This document shows, in pieces, positions 7,876-15,689 of a stretch of DNA of 34,214 bases (position 1 is the stretch's first letter; every line of letters begins with the position of its first letter). The translations under genes were made by a program, and so were the position numbers. Below the pieces are notes generated by a model. It saw nothing but the letters and a program-made list of their open reading frames with translations. It searched no databases and was not told where the DNA came from. This DNA is from a virus. The stretch spans positions 1 to 34,214 of the IMG/VR virus record IMGVR_UViG_3300008113_008236; one strand, written 5' to 3'.

Positions 7876-8033
7876 TTCTCTCCGTAGATATCTTTCTTTT
7901 CTTTACACCTCTCTATTATCAAATTTTCTAAAAATTTGTAAATCTTCATTCCACGTTTCTCACAGTACTTTTTTAATATCTCGTGTACTTCAGGGTCAAT
8001 TTTGATGTTCTTAATTTCTTTAGTTGCTTTCAT
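7872..8033 (-). CDS. Small ribbon-helix-helix DNA-binding protein
   Basis: A 53-residue protein starting MKATKEIKNIKIDPEVHEIL and ending KKDIYGEN. The layout fits the ribbon-helix-helix fold: a basic N-terminus, a beta strand (IKNIKID, residues 7-13), helix A (PEVHEILKKYCEKR), a turn at GMKI, and helix B (YKFLENLIIERCKEK). Proteins of this family bind operators as dimers through the strand and usually repress transcription. The gene points against the surrounding tail genes and overlaps the preceding gene's stop by 4 bases. Its upstream region shares the gap before the sheath gene. Tandem TTCTACCT copies sit directly before its start, suggesting self-regulation. The fold assignment is from pattern; the target is inferred. 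Confidence 0.75.
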   Translation of the reverse strand: MKATKEIKNIKIDPEVHEILKKYCEKRGMKIYKFLENLIIERCKEKKDIYGEN

Positions 8034-8052
8034 AGGTAGAAAAAAGGTAGAA
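8034..8052 (-). promoter_or_regulatory. Tandem TTCTACCT sites, candidate RHH operator
   Basis: On the minus strand two copies of TTCTACCT stand 11 bases apart start to start, ending directly at the ATG of the ribbon-helix-helix gene. One helical turn between half-sites is a common layout for RHH repressors. About 8063-8093 on the same strand holds a weak TTTG-N19-TATGAATA promoter-like match, which would place the sites between promoter and start codon. Confidence 0.4.
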
Positions 8053-8112
8053 TTTATTCATACCGTTTACAAATACATATTCAAAAGTCAAGTTTTTTGT
8101 ATTAGTAACGAA

Positions 8113-8120
8113 TATTTATC
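8113..8120 (+). promoter_or_regulatory. TATTTATC late-type element before the sheath gene
   Basis: TATTTATC ends 34 bases before the sheath ATG, in the only sizeable gap of this region. The leader behind it is A/T-rich without a Shine-Dalgarno. This is the best-placed member of the TATTTAT set for a late promoter, since a normal leader fits between element and gene. Confidence 0.5.
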
Positions 8121-8154
8121 AATAAAATAAATCTGCAATAGAATTAATTAAATA

Positions 8155-11100
8155 ATGGCAACAGCACAAGCAAATCAAAAAGTTTTTGTATCACCTGGAG
8201 TATATACATCTGAAACGGACCTTTCGTTCGTAGCACAGAGTGTCGGTGTTACAACCTTAGGGTTGGTCGGGGAAACAATTAAAGGCCCTGCATTCGAACC
8301 TGTTTTTATAACTAACTACGACGAGTTCCAAGCATATTTTGGTGGGACGGAACCAGTAAAATTTGTAAACACACAAATTCCAAAATATGAGGCGGCATAC
8401 ATTGCCAAGTCATACTTACAACAATCTAACCAATTGTTTGTTACAAGAGTATTAGGTTTGTCAGGATATGACGCGGGTCCGTCTTGGAGTATTAGAGTTA
8501 CTGCCAACGTTGACCCATTAACTATTGGTATCGTAGCTCCAACGGGAGGTACAGTATTCAACGCAACATTCACAGGGGCTACAGGTTCTACTACAATTGA
8601 GTTTGTGGGAGGGTCATTACCTAATGATATTCAAGTTAACTTAAATAACCAATACAGATTATCTGATGGTAGTACATCAACTTATAACGATGATTTCAAT
8701 AGTAATTTAAGTAATATTATTGACACCCCATCTTTATCTGCAACAACAGTCGCGTTTTATGGTTCAATACCATCACCTGATTATTGGAGTTTGGTTAGTC
8801 AATATTCAAACCAACTTAATGTTTTTGGTTCTGAATCTAACAATTTAGATACTAACGATTTAAGTTCAGACGCTAACGACCCTTGGTACTACGCAACATT
8901 TAGTAATGACGCAAATCTAAACAACAATTATACAGGATATTCATTCTACTATAATGTGTCATCATTAACCGATAACGGTAATGGAGAATTTATAGGTCAA
9001 ATTACAGGTGAAGTTTTTAGTTTCACAGGAACAGCTTATACTGAGTACAATAACATGGTTATTGCAACTTTACGTTCAAGAGGTATCTCGTTGTATTCAA
9101 ATAATGCAGACCTTGGTCAACATGGTCCTGTTTATGAAGTTAGTGGACTTACTGATGTAACATTAGTTGCATCGGGAGAATACTCAGGTATAACTGATTC
9201 ACCATTTGAAGGATTCTTATTATCAGGTATTACTAAAGACGGTGATAATTTCTCATTTGAAACATCATTATCTGCAGCATCACCTAAATACATAACTAAA
9301 GTATTAGGAACTGATAACTTTGGAAAATCAAGAAACGAAGTTCCTTTGTTTGTTGAAGAGATTTATCCGAGTTCATTAGCTTACGCTTACAACCAAGGAT
9401 ATATCAAAGGTATCAATCCTGAGTTAATTGCGTTAGAAGATGCTAGAAGTGAAAACTCACAATCAATCGCATACAAAGTTGAAAAATATCAATCACCTGA
9501 AACTCCTTTCTTAGTATCTGAGTTAAGAGGTAATAAAGTTTACAGATTATTTAAATTCATTTCAATCTCTGATGGAGATTCTGCGAATGTTGAGGTTAAG
9601 ATTTCTATTGCTAACTTATCATTCAATAATATGACTTTTGATGTGTTAGTAAGAAACTTCTTTGATACGGATGCAAACCCTGTTGTTATTGAAAAATTCA
9701 CTAACTGTAATATGGACCCAGGTTCTAACAACTTTGTGGCTAAGAAAATTGGTTCATCAAACGGTGAATACGCTTTAATATCTAAATATATAATGATTGA
9801 ATTAGCTGATGAAGCTCCAATTGATGCAATTCCTTGTGGATTCTACGGATACACACAAAGAGAATATGAATCAACTGCGAACATTTCACCAGTACCACAA
9901 TTTAAAACAAAATATTATTTCCCAGGTGAGGTTATTTATAACCCTCCATTTGGAACAACCGCTAACGCAACTGAATCTGCGGGGGATATTGTTAGAAGAA
10001 GTTATTTAGGATTCTCAAGTCAATTTGGTATTGATGAATCATTCTTAACTTTTAAAGGTAGACAAAACCCTGTAAATTGGGTTAACTCAGCATTACCTAT
10101 TGAAGGTCAAGCTTGGAACTATTTAAGTAGAGGTTTCCACATGGACTCAGGAGCTACTGTAGTAACAATCTCTAACTCATACTTATCAAGTGGTCAAACA
10201 GCTTTCGAGTGTGGTGTTGCGGATTTCAGATTCGACCCTGAAACTCAAGAGAACCCTTACTACTTCATCTACTCAAGAAAATATACATTATGTTTTGCAG
10301 GTGGATTTGACGGATGGGATGTTTATAGAGAATTCAGAACCAACCAAGATAGATTCCAATTAGGTTCATCAGGTTATTTAGCGGGAGCATCAGCTTCTAC
10401 AAGATATCCAACAGCGACAGGTCAAGGTTTATTCAAGAGAATTGTTGTAGCTAACAATACTCAAGATTTTGCTAACACCGATTACTACGCTTACTTACTT
10501 GGTATATTAACATTCGGTAATCCTGAAGCAACAAACATTAACGTGTTCGCAACTTCATCAATTGATTATGTTAACAACTCAAACCTTGTTGAAGAAGCTA
10601 TCGATATGGTACAATATTCAAGAGCTGACTCTGTGTATATCGCAACAACTCCTGACTACTTAATGTACACTCCAGATGGAACTAACTCTTTAGATATCAT
10701 CTACCCACAAGAGGCGGTTGATAACTTAGATAATACAGGAATTGACTCTAACTACACTGCAACTTACTACCCATGGATTTTAGTAAGAGATACTGTGAAC
10801 AACACACAAATCTACTTACCTCCAACAGGTGAAGTTGTAAGAAACTTAGCGTTGACAGATAACATTGCGTTCCCATGGTTCGCATCGGCGGGTTACACAA
10901 GAGGTCTTGTAAACTCTATCAAAGCGAGAACTAAATTGACTCAAGAAGATAGAGACACACTTTACCAAGGTAGAATTAACCCTATTGCAACTTTCTCTGA
11001 TGTAGGTACTGTAATTTGGGGTAACAAAACGTTACAAGTTGCTGACTCAGCACTTAACAGATTGAATGTAAGAAGATTATTACTTCAAGCTCGTAAGTTG

Positions 11101-11367
11101 ATTTCAGCTGTAGCGGTAAGATTATTGTTTGAACAAAACGACCAAATCGTTAGACAACAATTCTTAGACAGTGTTAACCCAATCTTAGATTCAATCAGAA
11201 GAGACAGAGGTTTATACGATTTCCGTGTAACAGTTTCTTCAACACCTGAAGACTTAGACAGAAACACATTAGTAGGAAAAATCTACTTAAAACCAACGAA
11301 AGCATTAGAATTCATCGACATTGAATTCTTCATTACTCCAACAGGAGCTTCGTTCGAGAATATTTAA
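8155..11367 (+). CDS. 18: Contractile tail sheath protein (T4 gp18-like)
   Basis: A 1070-residue sheath protein. The N-terminus FVSPGVYTSETDLSF followed by VTTLGLVGETIKGPAFEPV is the sheath signature. The last 190 residues match the conserved sheath C-terminal domain: PWFASAGYTRGLV, GRINPIATFSDVGTVIWGNKT, LNRLNVRRLLLQARKLI, and the terminal beta arm YLKPTKALEFIDIEFFI. This domain forms the handshake between sheath rings. T4 gp18 has 659 residues; the extra length here lies between, in long beta-rich stretches (about 120-640) expected to form surface domains. The sheath surrounds the tube encoded at 12326 and contracts on infection. The start ATG lacks a Shine-Dalgarno, and a strong terminator follows the stop. 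Confidence 0.95.
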   Translation: MATAQANQKVFVSPGVYTSETDLSFVAQSVGVTTLGLVGETIKGPAFEPVFITNYDEFQAYFGGTEPVKFVNTQIPKYEAAYIAKSYLQQSNQLFVTRVLGLSGYDAGPSWSIRVTANVDPLTIGIVAPTGGTVFNATFTGATGSTTIEFVGGSLPNDIQVNLNNQYRLSDGSTSTYNDDFNSNLSNIIDTPSLSATTVAFYGSIPSPDYWSLVSQYSNQLNVFGSESNNLDTNDLSSDANDPWYYATFSNDANLNNNYTGYSFYYNVSSLTDNGNGEFIGQITGEVFSFTGTAYTEYNNMVIATLRSRGISLYSNNADLGQHGPVYEVSGLTDVTLVASGEYSGITDSPFEGFLLSGITKDGDNFSFETSLSAASPKYITKVLGTDNFGKSRNEVPLFVEEIYPSSLAYAYNQGYIKGINPELIALEDARSENSQSIAYKVEKYQSPETPFLVSELRGNKVYRLFKFISISDGDSANVEVKISIANLSFNNMTFDVLVRNFFDTDANPVVIEKFTNCNMDPGSNNFVAKKIGSSNGEYALISKYIMIELADEAPIDAIPCGFYGYTQREYESTANISPVPQFKTKYYFPGEVIYNPPFGTTANATESAGDIVRRSYLGFSSQFGIDESFLTFKGRQNPVNWVNSALPIEGQAWNYLSRGFHMDSGATVVTISNSYLSSGQTAFECGVADFRFDPETQENPYYFIYSRKYTLCFAGGFDGWDVYREFRTNQDRFQLGSSGYLAGASASTRYPTATGQGLFKRIVVANNTQDFANTDYYAYLLGILTFGNPEATNINVFATSSIDYVNNSNLVEEAIDMVQYSRADSVYIATTPDYLMYTPDGTNSLDIIYPQEAVDNLDNTGIDSNYTATYYPWILVRDTVNNTQIYLPPTGEVVRNLALTDNIAFPWFASAGYTRGLVNSIKARTKLTQEDRDTLYQGRINPIATFSDVGTVIWGNKTLQVADSALNRLNVRRLLLQARKLISAVAVRLLFEQNDQIVRQQFLDSVNPILDSIRRDRGLYDFRVTVSSTPEDLDRNTLVGKIYLKPTKALEFIDIEFFITPTGASFENI

Positions 11368-11374
11368 TAATAAC

Positions 11375-11396
11375 GGGGGGACTAAATCCCCCCTTT
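11375..11396 (+). terminator. Rho-independent terminator after the sheath gene
   Basis: A GGGGGG / CCCCCC stem with a 7-nt loop, followed by TTT, begins 7 bases after the sheath stop. It is the most GC-rich spot in the area. The T-run is short, so termination may be partial and let some transcription reach the next gene, whose ATG is only 7 bases further on. Confidence 0.75.
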
Positions 11397-11402
11397 AGCC
11401 AA

Positions 11403-12230
11403 ATGAGAAATAAATTAACAGAAGGATTTAAAGGTGAAGGTTCACCAGATATGAAATATTATGCATTCGATTGGGATGATAATATTGTTCATATGCCGAC
11501 AAAAATCATGGTTAAAAGTGAGGATGGTGATGAAGTAGGTATGTCAACAGATGACTTCGCAGAACACAGACATCATTTAGGTAAAGAACCTTTTGAATAT
11601 AAAGGTGAGACAATTGTAGGGTTTGCTGAGGACCCATTTAGAAATTTCAGAACTGCGGGTGATAAAGATTTCTTAATCGATGCGATGAGGGCAAAAGAAG
11701 GTCCTGCGTTTGATGATTTCAGAGAAGCTATCAATAACGGTTCGGTGTTTTCCATAATCACAGCGAGGGGTCACAATCCAAATACATTAAAACAAGCGGT
11801 TTATAATTATATTATAAATGATTATAATGGGATAAGCAAAGATGAACTTATTAAAAACCTTAAAAAATATAGGACGTTTGTAGGTGAAGATGAGATGAGT
11901 GACGAAGAATTAATTAAAACTTATTTAGAACTCAACAAGTACCATCCAGTTTCTTTCGGAGATGAGGGTGGGGCGGTTAACCCTGAAGAGGCGAAGGTCC
12001 AAGCAATGGAAGATTTTGTATCTTATATTAAAGGATTAGCTGCGGTTTTAAATAAAAGAGCGTATTTAAAGAATGATGTTAATAATAACTTTATTCCTAG
12101 TGAACCATCTATAGGCTTTTCAGATGATGACCCTAAGAACATAGAAGTAATGAAAAAACATTTTAAAGATAAACCAGATAATATAGTAAGAACATATTCT
12201 ACTGCTGGAGGACTTAAAAAGGAAGTCTAG
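11403..12230 (+). CDS. HAD-like phosphatase/hydrolase
   Basis: A 275-residue protein with the outline of a haloacid dehalogenase hydrolase. Motif I is YAFDWDDNIVH, with D23 as the likely nucleophile and D25 as the acid. Motif II is SIITARGHN, with T120. Motif IV is GFSDDDPKNIEVM, residues 238-250, supplying acidic Mg2+ ligands. The region in between holds a helical insertion (about 145-215). The family cleaves phosphate or phosphonate bonds; related viral members act as polynucleotide or nucleotide phosphatases. The substrate cannot be deduced. Its place between sheath and tube genes is unusual, because T4 has nothing there. The ATG follows the sheath terminator closely, without a Shine-Dalgarno. 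Confidence 0.75.
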   Translation: MRNKLTEGFKGEGSPDMKYYAFDWDDNIVHMPTKIMVKSEDGDEVGMSTDDFAEHRHHLGKEPFEYKGETIVGFAEDPFRNFRTAGDKDFLIDAMRAKEGPAFDDFREAINNGSVFSIITARGHNPNTLKQAVYNYIINDYNGISKDELIKNLKKYRTFVGEDEMSDEELIKTYLELNKYHPVSFGDEGGAVNPEEAKVQAMEDFVSYIKGLAAVLNKRAYLKNDVNNNFIPSEPSIGFSDDDPKNIEVMKKHFKDKPDNIVRTYSTAGGLKKEV

Positions 12231-12286
12231 TTAAAGAATACCGTTTTTAATTTTTTAAGTAAATAGAAAAATTTTTCAAACGGATA

Positions 12287-12294
12287 TATTTATC
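12287..12294 (+). promoter_or_regulatory. TATTTATC late-type element before the tube gene
   Basis: TATTTATC in the context GGATATATTTATCGTTATAAAC ends 31 bases before the tube ATG. The 95-base gap holds no other gene. A 12-bp A/T palindrome (12266-12277) and a weak CCGTTT/AAACGG pair lie just before it. Confidence 0.45.
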
Positions 12295-12325
12295 GTTATA
12301 AACATAGAAACAAAATTTAAATAAT

Positions 12326-12814
12326 ATGGCTGATTTACTGATGAAAATGCCGATTCCTTATGAACCGAAACGTCAAAACCGATTCATTTTAAGGTTTCCA
12401 TCAAGTTTAGGTATTAATGAATGGTTCGTAGAAAGTACTTCGAGACCACACATTACAATTGCTGCGACTGAAATTCCATTCTTGAACACTTCAACTTACG
12501 TTGCAGGTAGATTCAACTGGCAAACAATTAACGTTGTCTTTAGAGACCCAATTGGACCGTCTGCCGCACAAGCTCTTATGGAGTGGGTTCGTTTACACGC
12601 CGAGTCAGTGACAGGTCGTATGGGATATGCTGCAGGGTACAAAAAAGATATTGACCTTGAGATGTTAGACCCAACAGGTGTTGTTGTTGAGAAATGGATT
12701 ATGTATGGTACATTCTTAACAGATGTTAACTTTAATGCGTTGGCTTACAACACAGATGGTTTAGCGACAATTGCAGCAACTCTGAGAATGGACAGATGTG
12801 TGTTAGTTTACTAA
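12326..12814 (+). CDS. 19: Tail tube protein (T4 gp19-like)
   Basis: A 162-residue protein of the size of T4 gp19 (163 residues). Recognisable features are the N-terminal PYEPKRQNRFILRFPSSLGI, the ITIAATEIPFLNTSTYVAGR strand region, NWQTINVVFRDPIGPSAAQALMEWV, and the C-terminal TIAATLRMDRCVLVY end. These are conserved in T4-type tubes, which stack as hexameric rings inside the sheath. The gene has its own TATTTATC element upstream and a terminator downstream, so a separate abundant transcript is likely, as expected for a protein needed in over a hundred copies per virion. Confidence 0.93.
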   Translation: MADLLMKMPIPYEPKRQNRFILRFPSSLGINEWFVESTSRPHITIAATEIPFLNTSTYVAGRFNWQTINVVFRDPIGPSAAQALMEWVRLHAESVTGRMGYAAGYKKDIDLEMLDPTGVVVEKWIMYGTFLTDVNFNALAYNTDGLATIAATLRMDRCVLVY

Positions 12815-12817
12815 TAC

Positions 12818-12825
12818 TATTTATA
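12818..12825 (+). promoter_or_regulatory. TATTTATA late-type element after the tube gene
   Basis: TATTTATA lies 3 bases past the tube stop and 61 bases before the chaperone ATG. A terminator hairpin stands between it and that gene, which makes its use as a promoter doubtful unless termination is partial. Confidence 0.25.
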
Positions 12826-12846
12826 AAAAATTTAGAACAATTATAT

Positions 12847-12884
12847 TTAACCGTAAAGCACATAAACTTTACGGTTAATTTTTT
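12847..12884 (+). terminator. Rho-independent terminator after the tube gene
   Basis: A 12-bp stem (12847-12858 with 12867-12878, core AACCGTAAAG / CTTTACGGTT) with an 8-nt loop is followed by a T-rich tail, TTTTTT. It ends 2 bases before the next ATG, so the tube mRNA stops just before the chaperone gene or sets a low read-through level for it. Confidence 0.85.
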
Positions 12885-12886
12885 AT

Positions 12887-13630
12887 ATGGATAATCAATC
12901 AAGAGAATACGGTCAAGCAAACTTTTCGCTTCCCCATGACGTGGTACCATTACCATCTCAAGGTACATTCTACAAAAACAAAAAGAAATCAATTAAAGTC
13001 GGGTATCTGACTGCAACTGATGAGAACTTATTAATGGCGGGTGGTGACGATATGACACCAAATCTTTTAAGAACAAAGATTTACGAACCAGACTTACGTG
13101 TTGAGGACATGTTGGAAGGTGATGTTGAGGCGGTCTTAATTTTCTTAAGGAATACCGCGTTTGGACCTGAAATGGAACTTACATTGACGGACCCTTCAAC
13201 AAGAAAACCTTTCAAAACGACAGTACTACTTGACCAATTAACTATTCTACAAGGTCAACAACCTAACGAAGACGGAACATTTACAACGACGTTACCAAAA
13301 TCTCAAACAACTGTTAAGTTAAAACCAATGACTTACGGTGAAATCTTAGAAAATCAAAGAGCTGCGGATTTATATCCTGCGGGAAGAGTAGTTCCTAAAG
13401 TTACTTTAAGATTACAAAAAGAAATTATTGAGGCAAACGGGTCTACCGATAAAGGCGAAATCGCCAAATTTATAGAATCAATGCCAATTGCGGATTCAAA
13501 ATTCATAAGAAAATTTATGGAAGATAATGAACCAAGGTTGGATATGAAACGAATTGTTATGACCCCATCAGGAGAAAGACTTACAGTTAATGTAGGTTTC
13601 GGGGTCGACTTTTTTCGTCCTTTCTTCTGA
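12887..13630 (+). CDS. Tail assembly chaperone / baseplate hub assembly protein (gp26-like), short form
   Basis: A 247-residue protein read in the zero frame, ending VDFFRPFF. The N-terminal part has DVVPLPSQGTFYKNKKKSIKVGYLTATDENLLMAGG, written here in two parts: DVVPLPSQGTFYKNKK and SIKVGYLTATDENLL. It continues with DVEAVLIFLRNTAFGPEMEL, resembling gp26-type hub or chaperone proteins of T4-like phages. Its place between the tube and tape-measure genes is the classic place of the G/GT tail chaperone. Near the end the codons TTT TTT CGT allow a +1 shift into a second frame that continues for 50 more residues. The full-length shifted product would be about 293 residues. The exact T4 homologue is uncertain; the chaperone role rests on gene order and the frameshift layout. 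Confidence 0.7.
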   Translation: MDNQSREYGQANFSLPHDVVPLPSQGTFYKNKKKSIKVGYLTATDENLLMAGGDDMTPNLLRTKIYEPDLRVEDMLEGDVEAVLIFLRNTAFGPEMELTLTDPSTRKPFKTTVLLDQLTILQGQQPNEDGTFTTTLPKSQTTVKLKPMTYGEILENQRAADLYPAGRVVPKVTLRLQKEIIEANGSTDKGEIAKFIESMPIADSKFIRKFMEDNEPRLDMKRIVMTPSGERLTVNVGFGVDFFRPFF

Positions 13631-13769
13631 TTATAGAAAAAGTCAGTTAGACGAGTTCTACTACTTAAACACATTATTAAAGATAAGTTATCAAGATTTT
13701 TTAATAATGCCGTTGTTCACAAGAAAGTATCTTTTAGATAAATGGATTGAAGATAATAAAAAGGACTGA
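13617..13769 (+). CDS. Frameshift extension of the tail chaperone (+1 frame)
   Basis: The +1 frame is open from 13596 to the TGA at 13767-13769 and reads VLSSDYRKSQLDEFYYLN after the slip, ending MPLFTRKYLLDKWIEDNKKD. It is clearly coding-like, with helical periodicity and the neighbours' AT-rich codon choice, yet has no start codon near its beginning. A +1 slip of tRNA-Phe from TTT (13613-13615) to TTC (13614-13616) would join it to the preceding 243 residues. The stem of the following terminator ends precisely on its stop codon, as expected for the true gene end. The alternative is a single-base assembly error in the T6 run. Known tail chaperone genes in many phages make a short and a longer frameshifted form. 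Confidence 0.75.
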   Translation, partial: VLSSDYRKSQLDEFYYLNTLLKISYQDFLIMPLFTRKYLLDKWIEDNKKD

Positions 13770-13785
13770 AAACTCAGTCCTTTTG
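13759..13785 (+). terminator. Rho-independent terminator after the chaperone extension
   Basis: A perfect 11-bp stem AAAAGGACTGA / TCAGTCCTTTT with a 4-nt loop AAAC. The 5' arm contains the stop codon of the +1 frame. The T-tail is the end of the 3' arm (TTTT). A TATTTATA element starts right behind it. Confidence 0.85.
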
Positions 13786-13793
13786 TATTTATA
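13786..13793 (+). promoter_or_regulatory. TATTTATA late-type element before the tape-measure gene
   Basis: TATTTATA begins right after the chaperone terminator and ends 22 bases before the ATG of the tape-measure gene. Between them lies TAGTAACTAACTATA, an imperfect palindrome. The terminator-then-element order fits a separate transcription unit. Confidence 0.45.
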
Positions 13794-13815
13794 TAGTAAC
13801 TAACTATACAAAAAT

Positions 13816-14811
13816 ATGGCAGAAACAAACGATAAGACCGCAGGTCAAATGGGTGAAGAGTTGAAAAACGCGGTAAAATTACCTAACGTACAAGAATTTG
13901 CTGATGCGTACGAACGAATAAGTTCTAGTGCTCGAATGGTTAATAATACTTTTGGCCAAAGTAGAGAAAGAATTGTTGAACTACAAACTGCGATTGCTGA
14001 TACAACACCTGGCATCCTTCGAATGGGTGGTAGTTTTGGGGATGTTAGTAAATCAATGCAAGAGATTGCAGAAGCGTCAAAAAGAAACGTTGTAGCAAGC
14101 TCTGAAGATATTGAAAAACTCTACGCATCATCCAAGGTATTAGATATGAGTGTTCGTGAAATTTCCGACGCCTTCCTAAATGTTGGTGTTGGTATCGAAC
14201 AAGTGGGTACACAGTTAGAAGAGTCTGTTAACTATGTTAGAAGTATTGGTGGAAACACCAAACAAGTAATGGATAGTGTTAGAAGTAACATGGACCAAAT
14301 GAATCGTTACCAATTTGAAGGTGGTGTTCAAGGTCTAACTAAGATGGCAGCTCAAGCATCTATGTTAAGGTTTGACATGTCTAACACATTTGCTTTAGCT
14401 GAAAAAGTTTTAGACCCTGAAGGAGCGGTTAATATGGCATCCGCATTCCAAAGACTTGGTGTTTCTGCAGGAGCCTTAGCCGACCCATTCGCTTTGATGA
14501 ATGCATCAATAAATGACCCATCAGGACTACAAGATGGTTTAGCGAACATATCAAAACAATTTACATATTTTGACGAAAAAACTAAAACATTTAAGATAAA
14601 TCCTCAAGGTGTATTAACACTTAGGGAGATGGAAAAAGAGGCAGGGCTTGCTTCAGGTTCGTTATCTAAAATGGGATTAGCCGCAGCAGAATTAGATATG
14701 AGAATTTCTGATATCAATAAAGCTGGTCTTACAATTGCAAGTGAAGAGGACAAACAATATTTGGCAAATATTGCAACAATGCAACATGGTAAGTACAAAG
14801 TTACTTTGTAA
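13816..14811 (+). CDS. Tape-measure protein, N-terminal part (ends at an in-frame TAA)
   Basis: A 331-residue product with long helical stretches and few aromatic residues: an N-terminal coiled-coil-like region (VQEFADAYERISSSARMV, then RERIVELQTAIADTT), then repeated Ala, Gly, Met and Ser-rich helices (MAAQASMLRFDMSNTF, MASAFQRLGVSAGALAD). This is the usual look of phage tape-measure proteins, and its place behind the tail chaperone supports it. The reading frame runs on past the TAA at 14809-14811 with no loss of coding character. The break comes inside YKVTL-stop-DGTKKELAEL, which would read as one ordinary strand-turn-strand if the stop were a Lys codon (AAA to TAA). With the second part the protein would have 617 codons, close to T4 gp29 (590 residues). 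Confidence 0.75.
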   Translation: MAETNDKTAGQMGEELKNAVKLPNVQEFADAYERISSSARMVNNTFGQSRERIVELQTAIADTTPGILRMGGSFGDVSKSMQEIAEASKRNVVASSEDIEKLYASSKVLDMSVREISDAFLNVGVGIEQVGTQLEESVNYVRSIGGNTKQVMDSVRSNMDQMNRYQFEGGVQGLTKMAAQASMLRFDMSNTFALAEKVLDPEGAVNMASAFQRLGVSAGALADPFALMNASINDPSGLQDGLANISKQFTYFDEKTKTFKINPQGVLTLREMEKEAGLASGSLSKMGLAAAELDMRISDINKAGLTIASEEDKQYLANIATMQHGKYKVTL

Positions 14812-14895
14812 GATGGAACTAAAAAAGAATTAGCTGAGTTAACCCAACCTGAGTTTGATAAATTAATTGAACAACAAAAAAATGCACCTAAAACT

Positions 14896-15669
14896 ATGGA
14901 AGATATTGCGAAATCTCAATTATCTTATAGTGAATCAAGTGCAGGAGACCTTAAAGCTATAAGGTCCGCTATTGTTGGCGGAGCTGTAACACAAAGAGAT
15001 TTACTAAAAGGTGGAGAGGCCGCTAGAAATTTATCAACAAACTTTACAGGGGCAGCCTCAGAAAACTTTAGTAACCCACAAAAAGTTAGAGATACTATAA
15101 CCGAATCTTTTGGGGACATTAAACAGTTGTTTAAAGATATTAATAATAAAGACATTAAAACCACTGACGCAGCCTCAATGTATCTAGAAAAATTAGGTCA
15201 ACAAGGTCTTAAAATTGAAGAAGGGTTTAAACAAGGTATGATAAAAACTTTAGAAGAAACTCGTAAAAAAACGACTGGTACAACGGGAGTTGACGAGGTT
15301 GCTAAAGAATTTTTGGATAAGATGTTAGGTGGTGTAAAATCTGAACAAATTAAAGGTGTTAAAGACGGTAACAAACCAATATCGTCACTAATTGAAGGTA
15401 CCAAAGCCTCCGAAGTCCAACAGAGTGTTGCAAACAACAATCCATTTGCTGGCGGGGGAGGAACTTCAAAGGTTAATGTTGATGGTGGATTTAAAATTGA
15501 TATTAATTTCACAGGAGGTGCTTCAGAATTAACAGCCGCACAAAAAGAACAAGTGACTAAAATGTTAATCGAAAAAATGAATAGTGCTGAAATGCAACAA
15601 TACATGGTTAGTGTTACAGGTAAAGATAACCCAACAAAAGCTCCTTCAGGAAAAACTGTAAGTAGATAA
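14896..15669 (+). CDS. Tape-measure protein, C-terminal part (same frame, after the TAA)
   Basis: This is the continuation of the preceding gene in the same frame. The coding frame is open from 14812; the first ATG is at 14896 and would give 257 residues. The 28 codons before it (DGTKKELAELTQPEFDKLIE and on) are also clearly coding, so a natural independent start is less likely than an interrupted single gene. The protein has helical, charged stretches (KQLFKDINNKDIKT, EEGFKQGMIKTLEETRKK), a Gly-rich hinge (NPFAGGGGTSKVNV) and a final helix (QKEQVTKMLIEKMNSAEMQQ). If the stop is real and not read through, a tape measure cut to 331 residues would be expected to yield short or no tails. Confidence 0.7.
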   Translation: MEDIAKSQLSYSESSAGDLKAIRSAIVGGAVTQRDLLKGGEAARNLSTNFTGAASENFSNPQKVRDTITESFGDIKQLFKDINNKDIKTTDAASMYLEKLGQQGLKIEEGFKQGMIKTLEETRKKTTGTTGVDEVAKEFLDKMLGGVKSEQIKGVKDGNKPISSLIEGTKASEVQQSVANNNPFAGGGGTSKVNVDGGFKIDINFTGGASELTAAQKEQVTKMLIEKMNSAEMQQYMVSVTGKDNPTKAPSGKTVSR

Positions 15670-15689
15670 ACAAAAAATAGTCCTTAACC

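Noticed and set aside
14809-14811. Genome-wide reassignment of TAA
   Set aside because: TAA ends several other genes in the window at their natural C-termini (for example 7873-7875 and 28798-28800), so the tape-measure stop is a local event.
15198-15605. 135-codon minus-strand frame in the tape-measure region
   Set aside because: It is antisense to a frame that is coding on both sides, and its Cys/Ser/Pro composition is that of a reversed Lys/Glu-rich gene.
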